A stretch of 64,000 nucleotides of DNA from an uncultured Microbacterium sp. (GCF_947632095.1 NZ_CANROA010000001.1:178847-242846); one strand, 5' to 3'. Shown: positions 1 through 11,509, numbered from the stretch's first letter. The notes: generated by a model not told the origin, from the letters alone. Numbers and translations are program-made.

Positions 1-1935
1 GTGATCCCGCTCGGCGTCTACGGCCGCAAGAGCCTGTGGGAGCACCTCGACGCCGACTACATCTTCGACAAGACCCGCGAGGGCTTCGCCTACTTCGAGT
101 CGAAGTTCGGCGTCGCGTACCCGTTCGAGAAGTACGACCAGCTCTTCGTCCCCGAGTTCAACGCCGGTGCCATGGAGAACGCGGGCGCCGTCACGTTCAC
201 CGAGACGTACGTCTTCCGCAGCAAGGTGACGGATGCTGTCAAGGAGCGCCGCGTCGTCACGATCCTGCACGAACTCGCCCACATGTGGTTCGGCGACCTC
301 GTCACGATGAAGTGGTGGAACGACCTCTGGCTGAACGAGTCCTTCGCCGAGTGGGCGTCCACGATCGCCACTGCCGAGGCCACGGAGTGGACCGAGGCGT
401 GGACGACGTTCAACGCGATGGAGAAGACCTGGGCCTACCGCCAGGACCAGCTCCCCTCCACGCACCCGATCGTCGCGGAGATCAATGACCTCGAAGACGT
501 CTACGTCAACTTCGACGGCATCACCTATGCCAAGGGCGGATCGGTCCTCAAGCAGCTCGCCGCCTGGGTCGGGATCGACGCGTTCTTCGCGGGCGTCGGC
601 CAATACTTCCAGAAGCATGCCTGGGGCAACACCGAGCTGAGCGATCTGCTCGGCGAGCTCGAGGCCACCAGCGGCCGCGATCTCACCACCTGGTCGCAGA
701 AGTGGCTCGAGACGGCGGGCGTCAACACGCTGGCCCCGGTCATCGCCGAAGACGCGGATGGTCTGATCTCGCGTTTCGCGATCACGCAGACGGCGCCCGC
801 CGACTACCCCACGATCCGCCCGCACCGCCTCGGCATCGGTCTCTACGATGTCATCGACGGCGCGCTCACCCGCACGCACTACGAGGAAGTCGACGTCGAC
901 GGCGATCGCACCGAGATCCCGGAGCTCCAGGGCCACAAGCGCCCCGACCTCGTTCTCCTCAACGACAAGGATCTCGCCTACGCGAAGATCCGCCTCGATG
1001 AGCGTTCGCTGGCCACCGCGATCGCGCACCTGGGCGAGATCGCCGACCCGCTGGCCCGCTCGCTCGTCTGGGGCGCAGCCTGGGATCAGACCCGCGACGC
1101 CGAGATGCCGGCATCCGCATACATCGATCTCGTGCTCGGAAACATCGGACGCGAGACCGAGTCGACGACCGTCCGCACCACGCTCGCGCAGCTGCGCACG
1201 GCGGCCAACCAGTACGTCGCGCCGGCGCAGCGCGACGCGGCCCGCGCGAAGATCGCCAACGGGCTGTGGGAGCTCGCCGAAGGCGCAGCCGCCGGCAGCG
1301 ACAGCCAGCTGCAGTTCGTCACCGCCTTCGCCGCTTCGCTGACCGACGCCGAGCAGGCGGGCATCATCGGCCGTCTGCGCTCCGGCGAGGATTCCCTCCC
1401 CGGGCTCGAGATCGACACCGACCTGTCGTGGCAGCTCCTCGTGGGACTCGCCTCGATCGGTGCGACGGATGCCGCGGCGATCGAGGCCGCACTGGCCGCG
1501 GACAACACCTCCAAGGGGGCCGAGTTCGCCGCGCAATCACGTGCGGCGCTGCCGACGTCCGCCGCGAAGCAGTCCGCATGGGCCTCGTTGATCGACAGCG
1601 CCGATCTGCCGAACACGATCGTCCGTTCCTCGGCCGCTGGGTTCGTCCACCCGAACAGCACCGAGGTGCTCGGCGAGTTCGTTCCGCGCTACTTCGAGAT
1701 GCTGCTTCCGGTCTGGGAATCGCGTACCTACCAGATCGCCAGCTACCTGATCGTCGGACTGTACCCGACCCCGCTGGCCAACGCTGAGCTGCGGGATGCG
1801 ACCCGCGCGTGGCTCGCCGAGAACACCGACGTCGCCCCGGCGCTGCGTCGTCTCGTGAGCGAGGGACTGGCCGACGTCGAGCGCGCCCTGGCCGCCCAGG
1901 TTCGCGATGCGGAAGAGGACGAAACCCAGGACTGA
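1..1935 (+). CDS. pepN: Aminopeptidase N (M1 family), 5'-truncated by window edge
   Basis: GAMEN motif and HELAHMWFGDLVTMKWWNDLWLNESFAEW zinc site; ORF open at position 1. Confidence 0.95.
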   Translation: MIPLGVYGRKSLWEHLDADYIFDKTREGFAYFESKFGVAYPFEKYDQLFVPEFNAGAMENAGAVTFTETYVFRSKVTDAVKERRVVTILHELAHMWFGDLVTMKWWNDLWLNESFAEWASTIATAEATEWTEAWTTFNAMEKTWAYRQDQLPSTHPIVAEINDLEDVYVNFDGITYAKGGSVLKQLAAWVGIDAFFAGVGQYFQKHAWGNTELSDLLGELEATSGRDLTTWSQKWLETAGVNTLAPVIAEDADGLISRFAITQTAPADYPTIRPHRLGIGLYDVIDGALTRTHYEEVDVDGDRTEIPELQGHKRPDLVLLNDKDLAYAKIRLDERSLATAIAHLGEIADPLARSLVWGAAWDQTRDAEMPASAYIDLVLGNIGRETESTTVRTTLAQLRTAANQYVAPAQRDAARAKIANGLWELAEGAAAGSDSQLQFVTAFAASLTDAEQAGIIGRLRSGEDSLPGLEIDTDLSWQLLVGLASIGATDAAAIEAALAADNTSKGAEFAAQSRAALPTSAAKQSAWASLIDSADLPNTIVRSSAAGFVHPNSTEVLGEFVPRYFEMLLPVWESRTYQIASYLIVGLYPTPLANAELRDATRAWLAENTDVAPALRRLVSEGLADVERALAAQVRDAEEDETQD

Positions 1936-1952
1936 CCTCTTCGGCACGGAAT

Positions 1953-1999
1953 CGAGCGGGCCTCGGACGCGGCGCACAGCCGCATCCGAGGCCCGCTCG
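1953..1999 (+). terminator. Rho-independent-type hairpin after pepN
   Basis: CGAGCGGGCCTCGGACGCGGC-gcaca-GCCGCATCCGAGGCCCGCTCG, 21-bp stem with one mismatch. Confidence 0.7.
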
Positions 2000-2012
2000 C
2001 TAGGATCGGAGC

Positions 2013-3095
2013 GTGAGCACCGTCCCGTTCGAGATCGCGCCCGAGCCCCGCTCGTTCCCGCTGTGGCTGGAAGAGACCCTCGGCTCGTTCTTCCGCTGGC
2101 TGGCCGAGGCCGGTGCCAACATGGCGCACGTGCTCGCAATCCTGGTCGTGAGCGTCGTCATCGCGTTCCTCCTGCGGCTCGCGATCCGCAGGATCGTGCG
2201 GCGCATCGTCAACAGTGCCAAGGTCAAGGCGAACGTCGACGACACGCAGGCGCTCGAGCGCTCGCCCCTGGCCGATATGCGGCTCGTCCAGCGCACGCGA
2301 ACACTCGGTACGATCCTGCAAAACATCGTCAATGTCGTGATCGCGATCGTCGCTCTGGTGATGATCACGACGCGGCTCGCACCCGACCTGGTCGGTTCGC
2401 TCACGCTGCTGACCGCAGCGGTCGGCGCCGGCCTCGGCTTCGGCGCGCAGAACATCGTGAAAGACGTTCTCAACGGTCTGTTCATCGTCGCGGAAGACCA
2501 GATCGGCATCGGCGACATGGTCGACATGGGTCTCGCCACGGGCGTCGTCGAGTACGTCGCCGTGCGCATCACGCACGTGCGCGATGTCAACGGCACGCTC
2601 TGGTATGTCCGCAACGGCGAGGTCACCCGCATCGGGAACATGTCCCAGGGGTGGGCGCGGGCGATCGTCGACATCGGAGTCCCGGCGAACGCGGATGTCC
2701 CCGAGGTCGAGACTGCGCTCCTCGCTGCCGCCGACAAGCTCGCCAAGGATCCGAAGTGGCGAACCCGAATCATCGAACGTCCCGAGGTCTGGGGCATGGA
2801 GTCCGTCGAGGGCGAAGCGCTGATCATCCGCGTGGTCATGAAGACGCGCGCGAACGCCATGGATGATGCCGCCAGAGAGCTGCGGATGCGGCTGAAGGGA
2901 GCGGTCGAAGGACTCGATCTCGCAGTCCCCTCTCTCGAGTCGGTGACGCCGACGGGCATCGCCGGCGCACGCCGCGTGCGCGGAGCGAACCCACCGCACA
3001 CCCGTCCGAATTCGGTCACCGGCGTTCCCCCCGCACGAGGCATCTGGCGCAAGAAAGACCCGAAGCCCCCGAGCGCACCGAAGGACAATGCATGA
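2013..3095 (+). CDS. MscS-family mechanosensitive ion channel
   Basis: GAGLGFGAQNIVKDVLNGLFIVAEDQIGIGDMV core of MscS family; GTG start with upstream TAGGAT. Confidence 0.9.
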   Translation: MSTVPFEIAPEPRSFPLWLEETLGSFFRWLAEAGANMAHVLAILVVSVVIAFLLRLAIRRIVRRIVNSAKVKANVDDTQALERSPLADMRLVQRTRTLGTILQNIVNVVIAIVALVMITTRLAPDLVGSLTLLTAAVGAGLGFGAQNIVKDVLNGLFIVAEDQIGIGDMVDMGLATGVVEYVAVRITHVRDVNGTLWYVRNGEVTRIGNMSQGWARAIVDIGVPANADVPEVETALLAAADKLAKDPKWRTRIIERPEVWGMESVEGEALIIRVVMKTRANAMDDAARELRMRLKGAVEGLDLAVPSLESVTPTGIAGARRVRGANPPHTRPNSVTGVPPARGIWRKKDPKPPSAPKDNA

Positions 3096-3544
3096 CGTTC
3101 TACGACGAGGTCGGCGGATACGCCACGTTCGAGAGGATCGTTGACGGCTTCTACCGGGAAGTGGCGCTCGATCCCGTGCTCAAGCCCATGTACCCCGAGG
3201 AGGATCTCGGTCCGGCCGCGGAGCGCTTCACGCTCTTCCTCGTCCAGTACTGGGGCGGGCCCACGACGTACGGTGAACGACGGGGTCATCCGCGGCTGCG
3301 GATGCGCCATATGCCGTTTCGCGTCGACTCGGATGCCCGCGACCGGTGGCTGCGCTGCATGCGCACCTCTCTCGACGAGATCCAGCTCTCCCCTCTGCAC
3401 GATGCAACGCTCTGGGACTACCTGGATCGAGCTGCGCATGCCATGGTGAACACCATGGAGCATCCGGGCATCCGCCCGACGCCCGCGGGGCGCACCGAGC
3501 TCCCGACTCGTGAAGTCAGTCAGGATTCGACGGAGAACACATGA
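3092..3544 (+). CDS. Group II truncated hemoglobin (globin)
   Basis: YDEVGGYATFERIVDGFYREVALDPVLKPMYPEEDLGPAAERFTLFLVQYWGGP; typical trHbO residues; 4-bp overlap with upstream CDS. Confidence 0.92.
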   Translation: MTFYDEVGGYATFERIVDGFYREVALDPVLKPMYPEEDLGPAAERFTLFLVQYWGGPTTYGERRGHPRLRMRHMPFRVDSDARDRWLRCMRTSLDEIQLSPLHDATLWDYLDRAAHAMVNTMEHPGIRPTPAGRTELPTREVSQDSTENT

Positions 3545-5199
3545 CGCACAGGCCCCTGTCCACCGACGTTCTCGTCATCGGCTGGGGGCTGTCCGGCCTG
3601 GTCGCGGCTACGGAAGCCGTCGCCGCCGGCAGACGCGTCGTGATCGTCGATCAGGAGCCGAGGAGCAATCTCGGCGGGCAGGCGTGGTGGTCCTTCGGCG
3701 GCCTGTTCCTCATCGACTCGCCCGAGCAGCGACGCATGGGGGTCCATGATTCCCTCGAGCTCGCACAGGACGACTGGTTCGGCAACGCCGCATTCGATCG
3801 CGATGAGGACCATTGGCCCCGCGAATGGGCCGGCGCCTATCTGGATTTCGCCGCCGGTGAGAAGCGCGCCTGGCTGCGCTCCCTCGGCATCGGCTTCTTC
3901 CCTGTCGTCGGTTGGGCGGAGCGCGGCGGTTACGGCGCCATCGGCCCCGGGAACTCCGTTCCGCGATTCCACATCACCTGGGGAACCGGACCGGGCATCG
4001 TGGCGCCCTTCTCGGATGCTGTGCACCGGGGCGAGGACGATGGTGTCATCACCGTCCTGCCTCGACACCGGGTGACCGAGCTCCTGAGCGATGATGGTGC
4101 TGTGGTGGGTGCCCGTGGTGTCCGGCTCGTCGACTCCCCCGCTCCCCGCGGCGTCGAGAGCGCGCGGGAGCGCGTCGGCGACTTCGAGATCCGCGCGGGT
4201 GCGACCATCATCGCGTCGGGCGGGATCGGCGGGAACCACGACCTCGTTCGCGCAGCCTGGCCAGCACGTCTGGGAACGCCGCCCGCGCGCATGCTCTCCG
4301 GCGTTCCGTCCTATGTCGACGGATCCATGCAGGCGGTCTCCACTGCGGCGGGAGCGCACCTGGTCAACGGCGATCGCATGTGGCACTACGTGGAAGGCAT
4401 CTCGAACTGGGATCCCGTCTGGCCGAGCCATGGCATCCGAATCCTGCCGGGGCCGTCCTCCCTCTGGCTCGATGCGACAGGCAAACGGCTTCCCGTTCCT
4501 CTCTACCCGGGATTCGACACGCTGGGCACGCTCGAGCATCTGCGCATCACCGGGCACGATCATTCCTGGTTCATCACGACGAGGCGGATCGTCGAGAAGG
4601 AGTTCGCCCTCTCCGGCAGCGAGCAGAACCCCGACCTGACGGGCAAGGACGTCGGCCTCCTCCTGAAGTCTCGGCTGGCGAAGGGACCGACAGGACCAGT
4701 CCAGTCGTTCCTCGACGAGGGTGAGGACTTCATCGTCGAGGACGACTTCGAAACGCTACTCCGTCAAATGGCCCGTCATGCCGGCGGTGATGTGCTCGAT
4801 GTCGATCAAGTGCGCCGCGAAGTCCGCGCCCGCGATGCACAGATCACCAACGGTTTCGGTAAAGACGCGCAGATCTCAATGCTGCGCGCGACGCGGTCCT
4901 ACCGGGGAGACCGCCTGATCCGCACCGCCGCTCCCCACCGACTCACAGATCCGGGCGCCGGGCCGATGATCGCGGTGAAGTTGCACATCCTCACGCGCAA
5001 GTCGCTCGGCGGGATCAAGACCGACCTCGACGGACGAGCCCGTGATGAGCATGACACCGTGATCCCCGGCCTGTTCGCTGTGGGGGAAGCCAGTGGCTTC
5101 GGAGGCGGTGGTGTGCATGGCTACCGCGCATTGGAAGGCACATTCCTCGGCGGTTGCCTGTTCTCGGGCCGCCAGGCGGGGCGCGCAGCAGCGCGCTGA
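3541..5199 (+). CDS. FAD-binding dehydrogenase (KstD/fumarate-reductase-like flavoprotein)
   Basis: Rossmann GWGLSGLVAATEAVAAGRRVVIVDQE; GLFAVGEASGFGGGGVHGYRALEGTFLGGCLFSGR C-terminus. Confidence 0.88.
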   Translation: MTHRPLSTDVLVIGWGLSGLVAATEAVAAGRRVVIVDQEPRSNLGGQAWWSFGGLFLIDSPEQRRMGVHDSLELAQDDWFGNAAFDRDEDHWPREWAGAYLDFAAGEKRAWLRSLGIGFFPVVGWAERGGYGAIGPGNSVPRFHITWGTGPGIVAPFSDAVHRGEDDGVITVLPRHRVTELLSDDGAVVGARGVRLVDSPAPRGVESARERVGDFEIRAGATIIASGGIGGNHDLVRAAWPARLGTPPARMLSGVPSYVDGSMQAVSTAAGAHLVNGDRMWHYVEGISNWDPVWPSHGIRILPGPSSLWLDATGKRLPVPLYPGFDTLGTLEHLRITGHDHSWFITTRRIVEKEFALSGSEQNPDLTGKDVGLLLKSRLAKGPTGPVQSFLDEGEDFIVEDDFETLLRQMARHAGGDVLDVDQVRREVRARDAQITNGFGKDAQISMLRATRSYRGDRLIRTAAPHRLTDPGAGPMIAVKLHILTRKSLGGIKTDLDGRARDEHDTVIPGLFAVGEASGFGGGGVHGYRALEGTFLGGCLFSGRQAGRAAAR

Positions 5200-5203
5200 T
5201 GTC

Positions 5204-5872
5204 TCAGGATTCGCCTCCGGTCAGGCGCACCGCCGTGAGGCCCGTGGCCATCGGTCCCCTGGCCAGCACATGTCCGCGGGAGAACGCGAGCCGGTGCCAG
5301 CGTCCCGCGGACGTGACCCTCACCTGCTCCTCACCGGAGATGAAGCCGAACGCATGAGCGGCGAAGGCCACACCGCGCGGGAGACCGAGAAGATCTTCAT
5401 CCGGCTCGCCCCAGATCGACGCTCGAAGGGAACGGACCGCTTCTTCCCCGGACCCGGCCCCCGCACCGCGTGCAACGGCGCTGATCCCCCATTGCGCGCG
5501 CTGCGCGACCGTGGAGGCCTCGAGATCGCCTGCGGGCTCCCAGCCCCCGCGCGGAGGCGAGATCCCCGCCCAGGAGGGCGACAAGCCGCTCTCCGGCAGC
5601 ACCAGCATCCTCTTCTCGTCCTCGTCCGCCATGAGTTCATCGATCACGAGATCGCAGACCAGCTCAGGATCCGCGCGGACGATCCGCATCGCGAGGATCG
5701 TCGGGGTCTGATCGAACAGCCCCTGCGGGGCCAGTGCCGGCGCCGTCAGAGCGAGCACTCCCCCGGACGCCTGCAGCCGAATGCCCTCATCCGAGGCCTT
5801 CCGTGCTCGGCCCACGAAGGTCAGGACATCACGGGCCGTATCGGGATCGGCGAGGAGGAGGCGTGCAGACAC
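5204..5872 (-). CDS. Hypothetical protein
   Basis: ORF with coding-like composition; GTG start at 5872 supported by TAGTCT 7 nt upstream; longer ORF form runs to 6037. Confidence 0.6.
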   Translation of the reverse strand: MSARLLLADPDTARDVLTFVGRARKASDEGIRLQASGGVLALTAPALAPQGLFDQTPTILAMRIVRADPELVCDLVIDELMADEDEKRMLVLPESGLSPSWAGISPPRGGWEPAGDLEASTVAQRAQWGISAVARGAGAGSGEEAVRSLRASIWGEPDEDLLGLPRGVAFAAHAFGFISGEEQVRVTSAGRWHRLAFSRGHVLARGPMATGLTAVRLTGGES

Positions 5873-5921
5873 AGGATCTAGACTACCGATGAGGCGATCA
5901 TCGGTCGCAGAAAGGGCCGGC

Positions 5922-6806
5922 ATGACCGCAGAAGCCGAGGCACGGCAATCCGTCCAGAACCTGCTCGATGTCCTCGACCTCGATGAGACCCGCGCCCGCA
6001 CCACCGAAGACATCTTCACCGGCCAGTCGCAGAGCATGCCGAGCGGACGGATCTACGGCGGTCAGGTGCTCGCGCAGTCGTTGATCGCCGCCGAGCGCAC
6101 CATGCCGATCGAACGCGCGGCCCATTCGATGCACGGCTATTTCCTGCGTCCCGGGGACTCGGCCCAGGGCCTCACGATCGCGGTCGACCGCGTCCACGAC
6201 GGACGCTCCTTCTCGACCCGGCGTTCGCAGGCGTACCAGAACGGTGTGCCGATCTTCTCCATGATCGCCTCGTTCCAGGACGAGGCCCCCGGCGTCGAGC
6301 ATGCGGCAGCCATGCCAGACGGGGTCCCCGAGCCGGAGCATATCCCCTCCGACGAGGATCTGCTGCACGACGCCCACCCGATCACTCAGCGGCTCTTCAG
6401 CGAGCGCCCGGCAGACATTCGGCACGTGGAGTCACCGCTGTACGTGACCGCTGACGGCGCGAAGCAGGCCGGCCAGATGGTCTGGATGCGCATGCGCGCC
6501 CCGATGCCGGACGACCCGCGTCTGCATCGCGCCGCTCTCGCGTTCCTCAGCGACATGACCATCCAGGAGTCGATCCTGCGCGCCCACGGCATCCCGTGGT
6601 CGACGAGGGGGCTCAAGGTCGCCAGCCTCGACCACGCGATGTGGTGGCACCGTCCGGCGCGGGTCGACGAGTGGCTGCTGTACGTTCAGGAGTCGCCGAA
6701 TGCGCGCGGCGGAAGAGGCCTGTCCACCGGTCGCATCTACACGCGCGAGGGTGTTCTCGTCGCCAGCGTCGCGCAGGAGATCATGATCCGCGTCCCCACG
6801 GACTGA
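5922..6806 (+). CDS. tesB: Acyl-CoA thioesterase II
   Basis: double hot-dog TesB motifs (GGQVLAQSLIAAERTM, HSMHGYFLRPGD, LDHAMWWH); RBS-like aaaggg before ATG. Confidence 0.9.
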   Translation: MTAEAEARQSVQNLLDVLDLDETRARTTEDIFTGQSQSMPSGRIYGGQVLAQSLIAAERTMPIERAAHSMHGYFLRPGDSAQGLTIAVDRVHDGRSFSTRRSQAYQNGVPIFSMIASFQDEAPGVEHAAAMPDGVPEPEHIPSDEDLLHDAHPITQRLFSERPADIRHVESPLYVTADGAKQAGQMVWMRMRAPMPDDPRLHRAALAFLSDMTIQESILRAHGIPWSTRGLKVASLDHAMWWHRPARVDEWLLYVQESPNARGGRGLSTGRIYTREGVLVASVAQEIMIRVPTD

Positions 6807-6838
6807 CAGTTCTCGGCCCCGTCGTCGACGGTCCGACG

Positions 6839-7349
6839 TCAGCGGTGCGCGTAGGCGATCGGCCGTCCGACATACGGGCCCCATACGCGCCGCATGTCTT
6901 CCGAGACTCGCACCGGCCGACCTGTGGCCGCATCCACGAGCACGATGACGGCCGTCGAGCGCGCGTAGAGGACGCGCGCGTCGTAGGAGGGATCGTTGAA
7001 GACCTCATAGCAGACCTCGACGCTGGATCCGCCGATCTTCCCGAACCACATCTGCACTTCGAGCGGACGACGTTGGTACGGCACCGGAGCGAGGTATTCG
7101 ATCTCCTGGCGGGCGATGAGCGTCAGAACGCCCTGCTCGATGCCGGACTCGATCACGGCTGTCGGCGGGGCGTCCTCTGTGTCGTCCGCTTTCCAGAAGG
7201 CCCGCACACGTGCCTCTTCGAGCAGCTTGAGCATCGACGTGTTGTTCACGTGGTTGAACGCGTCGAGGTCGCCCCAGCGCAGATGTATCGGCAGGTGGAG
7301 ACGGGCATCGGCCCCGGCGGATTCCGCCGGGGCCGATGCCATGTTCTCG

Positions 7350-7357
<8 letters not shown>
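6839..7357 (-). CDS. Thioesterase (4HBT hot-dog family)
   Basis: LHLPIHLRWGDLDAFNHVNNTSMLKLLEEARVRAF; start GTG 7357 or ATG 7342, abutting/overlapping ettA stop. Confidence 0.85.
7304..7340. repeat. Perfect inverted repeat (17-bp arms, 3-nt loop) covering the first codons of the thioesterase gene
   Basis: GGCATCGGCCCCGGCGG-ATT-CCGCCGGGGCCGATGCC. Confidence 0.95.
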
Positions 7358-9029
<1,672 letters not shown>

Positions 9030-9087
9030 CGAAAACCGCTCCTTAAGTAGGCGTCGAGGATCGACACTCCAGCCTACCGGCTCTGGG

Positions 9088-9600
9088 TCACCAGTCGATC
9101 AGTCGGGTTTTTCCGATCAGGCAGCGCCCTTCGGCGAGCTGGTCGACGACAATGGTGACCGGATCACCGGTCGAAGGGCCCACCTGACCCACGAGGCACT
9201 CCGCATTCCCCCAGCGGACGGAGAACTGCAGGCTCTCGGCGGCGTTTCCGACCGTCGATGCGTCTTCCGTGACCTGCATGGCCGCCTTGTCGAAGCCTGC
9301 CGCCACCAGAGCATCGATATAGGCGCGCCCGGAGGCGCGCTGGTCTGAGGCCCAGACCTCGGCCGTCACGGATTGGAAGAGCGGCAGGTTGTCCTGCGCG
9401 GTTCCATCGGGAACCAGCGCAGGACCCGACGGGACCGCGGTGCCCTCCGGCACGGGTGCACTGATCGTCGCCGTCGGCTCCGGATCGCCCGTGAAGCCCA
9501 GGTCCGGGAGGAGGGAGCATCCGGTCAACACGAGCGCACCGGCCAGCAGCACTCCCGCTGCTGCGGAGATGGAACGTACAGGGCGAAGTCGACGAGGCAC
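9088..9600 (-). CDS. Hypothetical lipoprotein
   Basis: signal peptide with lipobox LVLTGCS near N-terminus. Confidence 0.75.
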   Translation of the reverse strand: MPRRLRPVRSISAAAGVLLAGALVLTGCSLLPDLGFTGDPEPTATISAPVPEGTAVPSGPALVPDGTAQDNLPLFQSVTAEVWASDQRASGRAYIDALVAAGFDKAAMQVTEDASTVGNAAESLQFSVRWGNAECLVGQVGPSTGDPVTIVVDQLAEGRCLIGKTRLIDW

Positions 9601-9688
9601 GCTCCGATCCTACGGCGCACCCCGCCGACCGTCGCTCATGATGCGTGCGCACTCGCACTGGATTCGCCGGCTCCGTCCCGCACCGATC

Positions 9689-10198
9689 TCACGCCGGCAA
9701 ACGCCAGTCCTCGTCGGATTCGGAATTCTCAGCGGTATCGCGGCCGTCGAGCGCGACCTCCCCACCGTGTAGCTGCGAGCTCCCAGCCATGTGTCCTGCT
9801 GGATTCGAGGCCACTTCCGCCGAAGCCCCGGCGACGACGCGCGGGGATGCCGCCACGTAGGCGCTCGCTCCCCAACGCAAGTCGTGTCCGATCGAATCGG
9901 CATCGATGTCGGCACTGATCCCGCGGCGCTCGCCGCTCTCCCACTCGCGGAGCTTGAGCTTTCCCGTGACGATCACCGGGTGCCCCTGCCGCAGGGAAGA
10001 CTTCGCATGCTCGGCGAGCTGGCGGAAGGCCGACACGTTGTACCAGTTCGTCCCGGCATCGACCCATTGGCCCGACTTGTTGTCGAAACGGCGCTGCGTG
10101 CTGGCCACGCGGAAGTTCACCACGGGCACCCCGGCGCTGGTGGTGTTCCGATTCGGATCGGCTGCAACACGCCCGAGAATCGTGACGCTGTCATTCAT
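9689..10198 (-). CDS. ssb: Single-stranded DNA-binding protein
   Basis: OB-fold MNDSVTILGRVAADPNRNTTSAGVPVVNFRVASTQR; SD ggagag upstream of ATG 10198. Confidence 0.9.
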   Translation of the reverse strand: MNDSVTILGRVAADPNRNTTSAGVPVVNFRVASTQRRFDNKSGQWVDAGTNWYNVSAFRQLAEHAKSSLRQGHPVIVTGKLKLREWESGERRGISADIDADSIGHDLRWGASAYVAASPRVVAGASAEVASNPAGHMAGSSQLHGGEVALDGRDTAENSESDEDWRLPA

Positions 10199-10381
10199 TT
10201 CGCTCTCCTTCGATCGTCCGGGACCCTGCCCGGATGCCTCCCAGAATGCGTTCCCGCCGGGTGACGCCATCGCCCAGAACCCGGGACATGTGCGCAAAGG
10301 CCCCGGCGCAGGGAATCGTGCAGAACGGGTGTCGGCGCAATGTCGGAAGCCCGTCCTACGGTCGTTGCGAACGGAGGAGCC

Positions 10382-10639
10382 ATGACCAGCGCATTGAGAA
10401 CACCATCACTCCAGCCGAACATCGACTCCCCGCGAGAGCATCTGGTCCGAGCATCCGATCGGCTCTGGCGGGTCGTCGAGAATGGCACCGAACGCATCAT
10501 CGGGCACCTGCGCGTGATGTCCGCCGATGAGGGTCTTCGATATCGCGCGGAACGGCTGCACCGTCCGACCTCGACGTTCCGTCCCGTCGGCGACTTCTGG
10601 CGCGCAGACGACGCTGTGCAGTCGCTGCGCAATGGATGA
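10382..10639 (+). CDS. Hypothetical small protein
   Basis: ATG 10382 preceded by cggaggagcc RBS; ends just before tRNA-Arg. Confidence 0.65.
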   Translation: MTSALRTPSLQPNIDSPREHLVRASDRLWRVVENGTERIIGHLRVMSADEGLRYRAERLHRPTSTFRPVGDFWRADDAVQSLRNG

Positions 10640-10642
10640 CTG

Positions 10643-10714
10643 TGCCCCCGGCAGGATTCGAACCTGCGACCGACGGATTAGAAGGCCGTTGCTCTTCCGC
10701 TGAGCTACGGAGGC
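10643..10714 (-). tRNA. tRNA-Arg (anticodon TCT)
   Basis: minus-strand GCCTCCGTAGCTCAGCGG...GGCCTTCTAATCC...GGTTCGAATCCTGCCGGGGGCA cloverleaf. Confidence 0.95.
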
Positions 10715-10766
10715 GGACCTCTCTACGCTACCAGGGCGATGTCCCTGCCCTCGATAGAATGACCCC

Positions 10767-11393
10767 ATGGTATCTGCGTCCGAGAACGACCGCCTTGTCT
10801 GGATCGATTGCGAGATGACGGGACTCGACCTCGCCGTCGATGAACTCGTCGAGATCGCCGTCGTCATCACCGATTTCGAACTCCGACCGGTCGACACGGG
10901 GTTCCAGGTCGTCATCAAGCCCAGCGACTCCGCTCTGGCGAATATGAACGACTTCGTGACGAACATGCACGAGACCTCCGGGCTCATCGAAGAGATCCCG
11001 AACGGCGTCTCGCTTGCCGAGGCCGAGACGCAGACGCTCGCGTACATCCGGCGGTTCGTGCCGCAGGAGCGCAAGGCTCCGCTCGCCGGCAACACGATCG
11101 GCACCGACCGCATGTTCCTCGCGAAATACATGCCGCAGATCGACCAGTACCTGCACTACCGCAACGTCGACGTCTCCAGTGTGAAGGAGCTCTCCCGCCG
11201 CTGGTACCCGCGGGTCTTCTTCCAAGCCCCCGCGAAGAACGGCGGACACCGCGCACTGGCTGACATCCTTGAATCGATCCGTGAGCTCCGCTACTACCGA
11301 GAAGCGGTGTTCGTGGCCGATCCCGGACCCACCAGCGACGAGGCTCGGGCCATTTCGGAGCGCGCTGTGTCAAAGTTCACCTCAGACATGTAA
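10767..11393 (+). CDS. orn: Oligoribonuclease
   Basis: LVWIDCEMTGLD ... DEDDh exonuclease; HRALADILESIRELRYYRE. Confidence 0.95.
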   Translation: MVSASENDRLVWIDCEMTGLDLAVDELVEIAVVITDFELRPVDTGFQVVIKPSDSALANMNDFVTNMHETSGLIEEIPNGVSLAEAETQTLAYIRRFVPQERKAPLAGNTIGTDRMFLAKYMPQIDQYLHYRNVDVSSVKELSRRWYPRVFFQAPAKNGGHRALADILESIRELRYYREAVFVADPGPTSDEARAISERAVSKFTSDM

Positions 11394-11429
11394 TACACTT
11401 ATGGAGTTGCCTGCTTCGGCGGGAACATG

Positions 11430-11502
11430 GTGGCTATAGCTCAGTTGGTAGAGCACCGCGTTGTGGTCGCGGGGGTCGCGGGTTCAAGTCCCGTTAGCCA
11501 CC
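11430..11502 (+). tRNA. tRNA-His (anticodon GTG), G-1 at 11429, CCA apparently encoded 11503-11505
   Basis: GTGGCTATAGCTCAGTTGGTAGAGCACCGCGTTGTGGTCGCGGGGGTCGCGGGTTCAAGTCCCGTTAGCCAC. Confidence 0.96.
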
Positions 11503-11509
11503 CCAGAGA

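Noticed and set aside
1743-3463. Long minus-strand ORFs (1743-2999, 2000-3463) opposite pepN/mscS/globin
   Set aside because: Frame-shadow ORFs of strongly coding plus-strand genes; His/Asp/Arg-rich translation typical of antisense GC-rich DNA.
5921-5924. Divergent genes apparently sharing a CATG so that both start codons overlap (tesB ATG 5922 and minus-strand ATG 5923)
   Set aside because: The minus-strand gene has a better GTG start at 5872 with TAGTCT 7 nt upstream; the shared CATG is probably an ORF-extension artefact.
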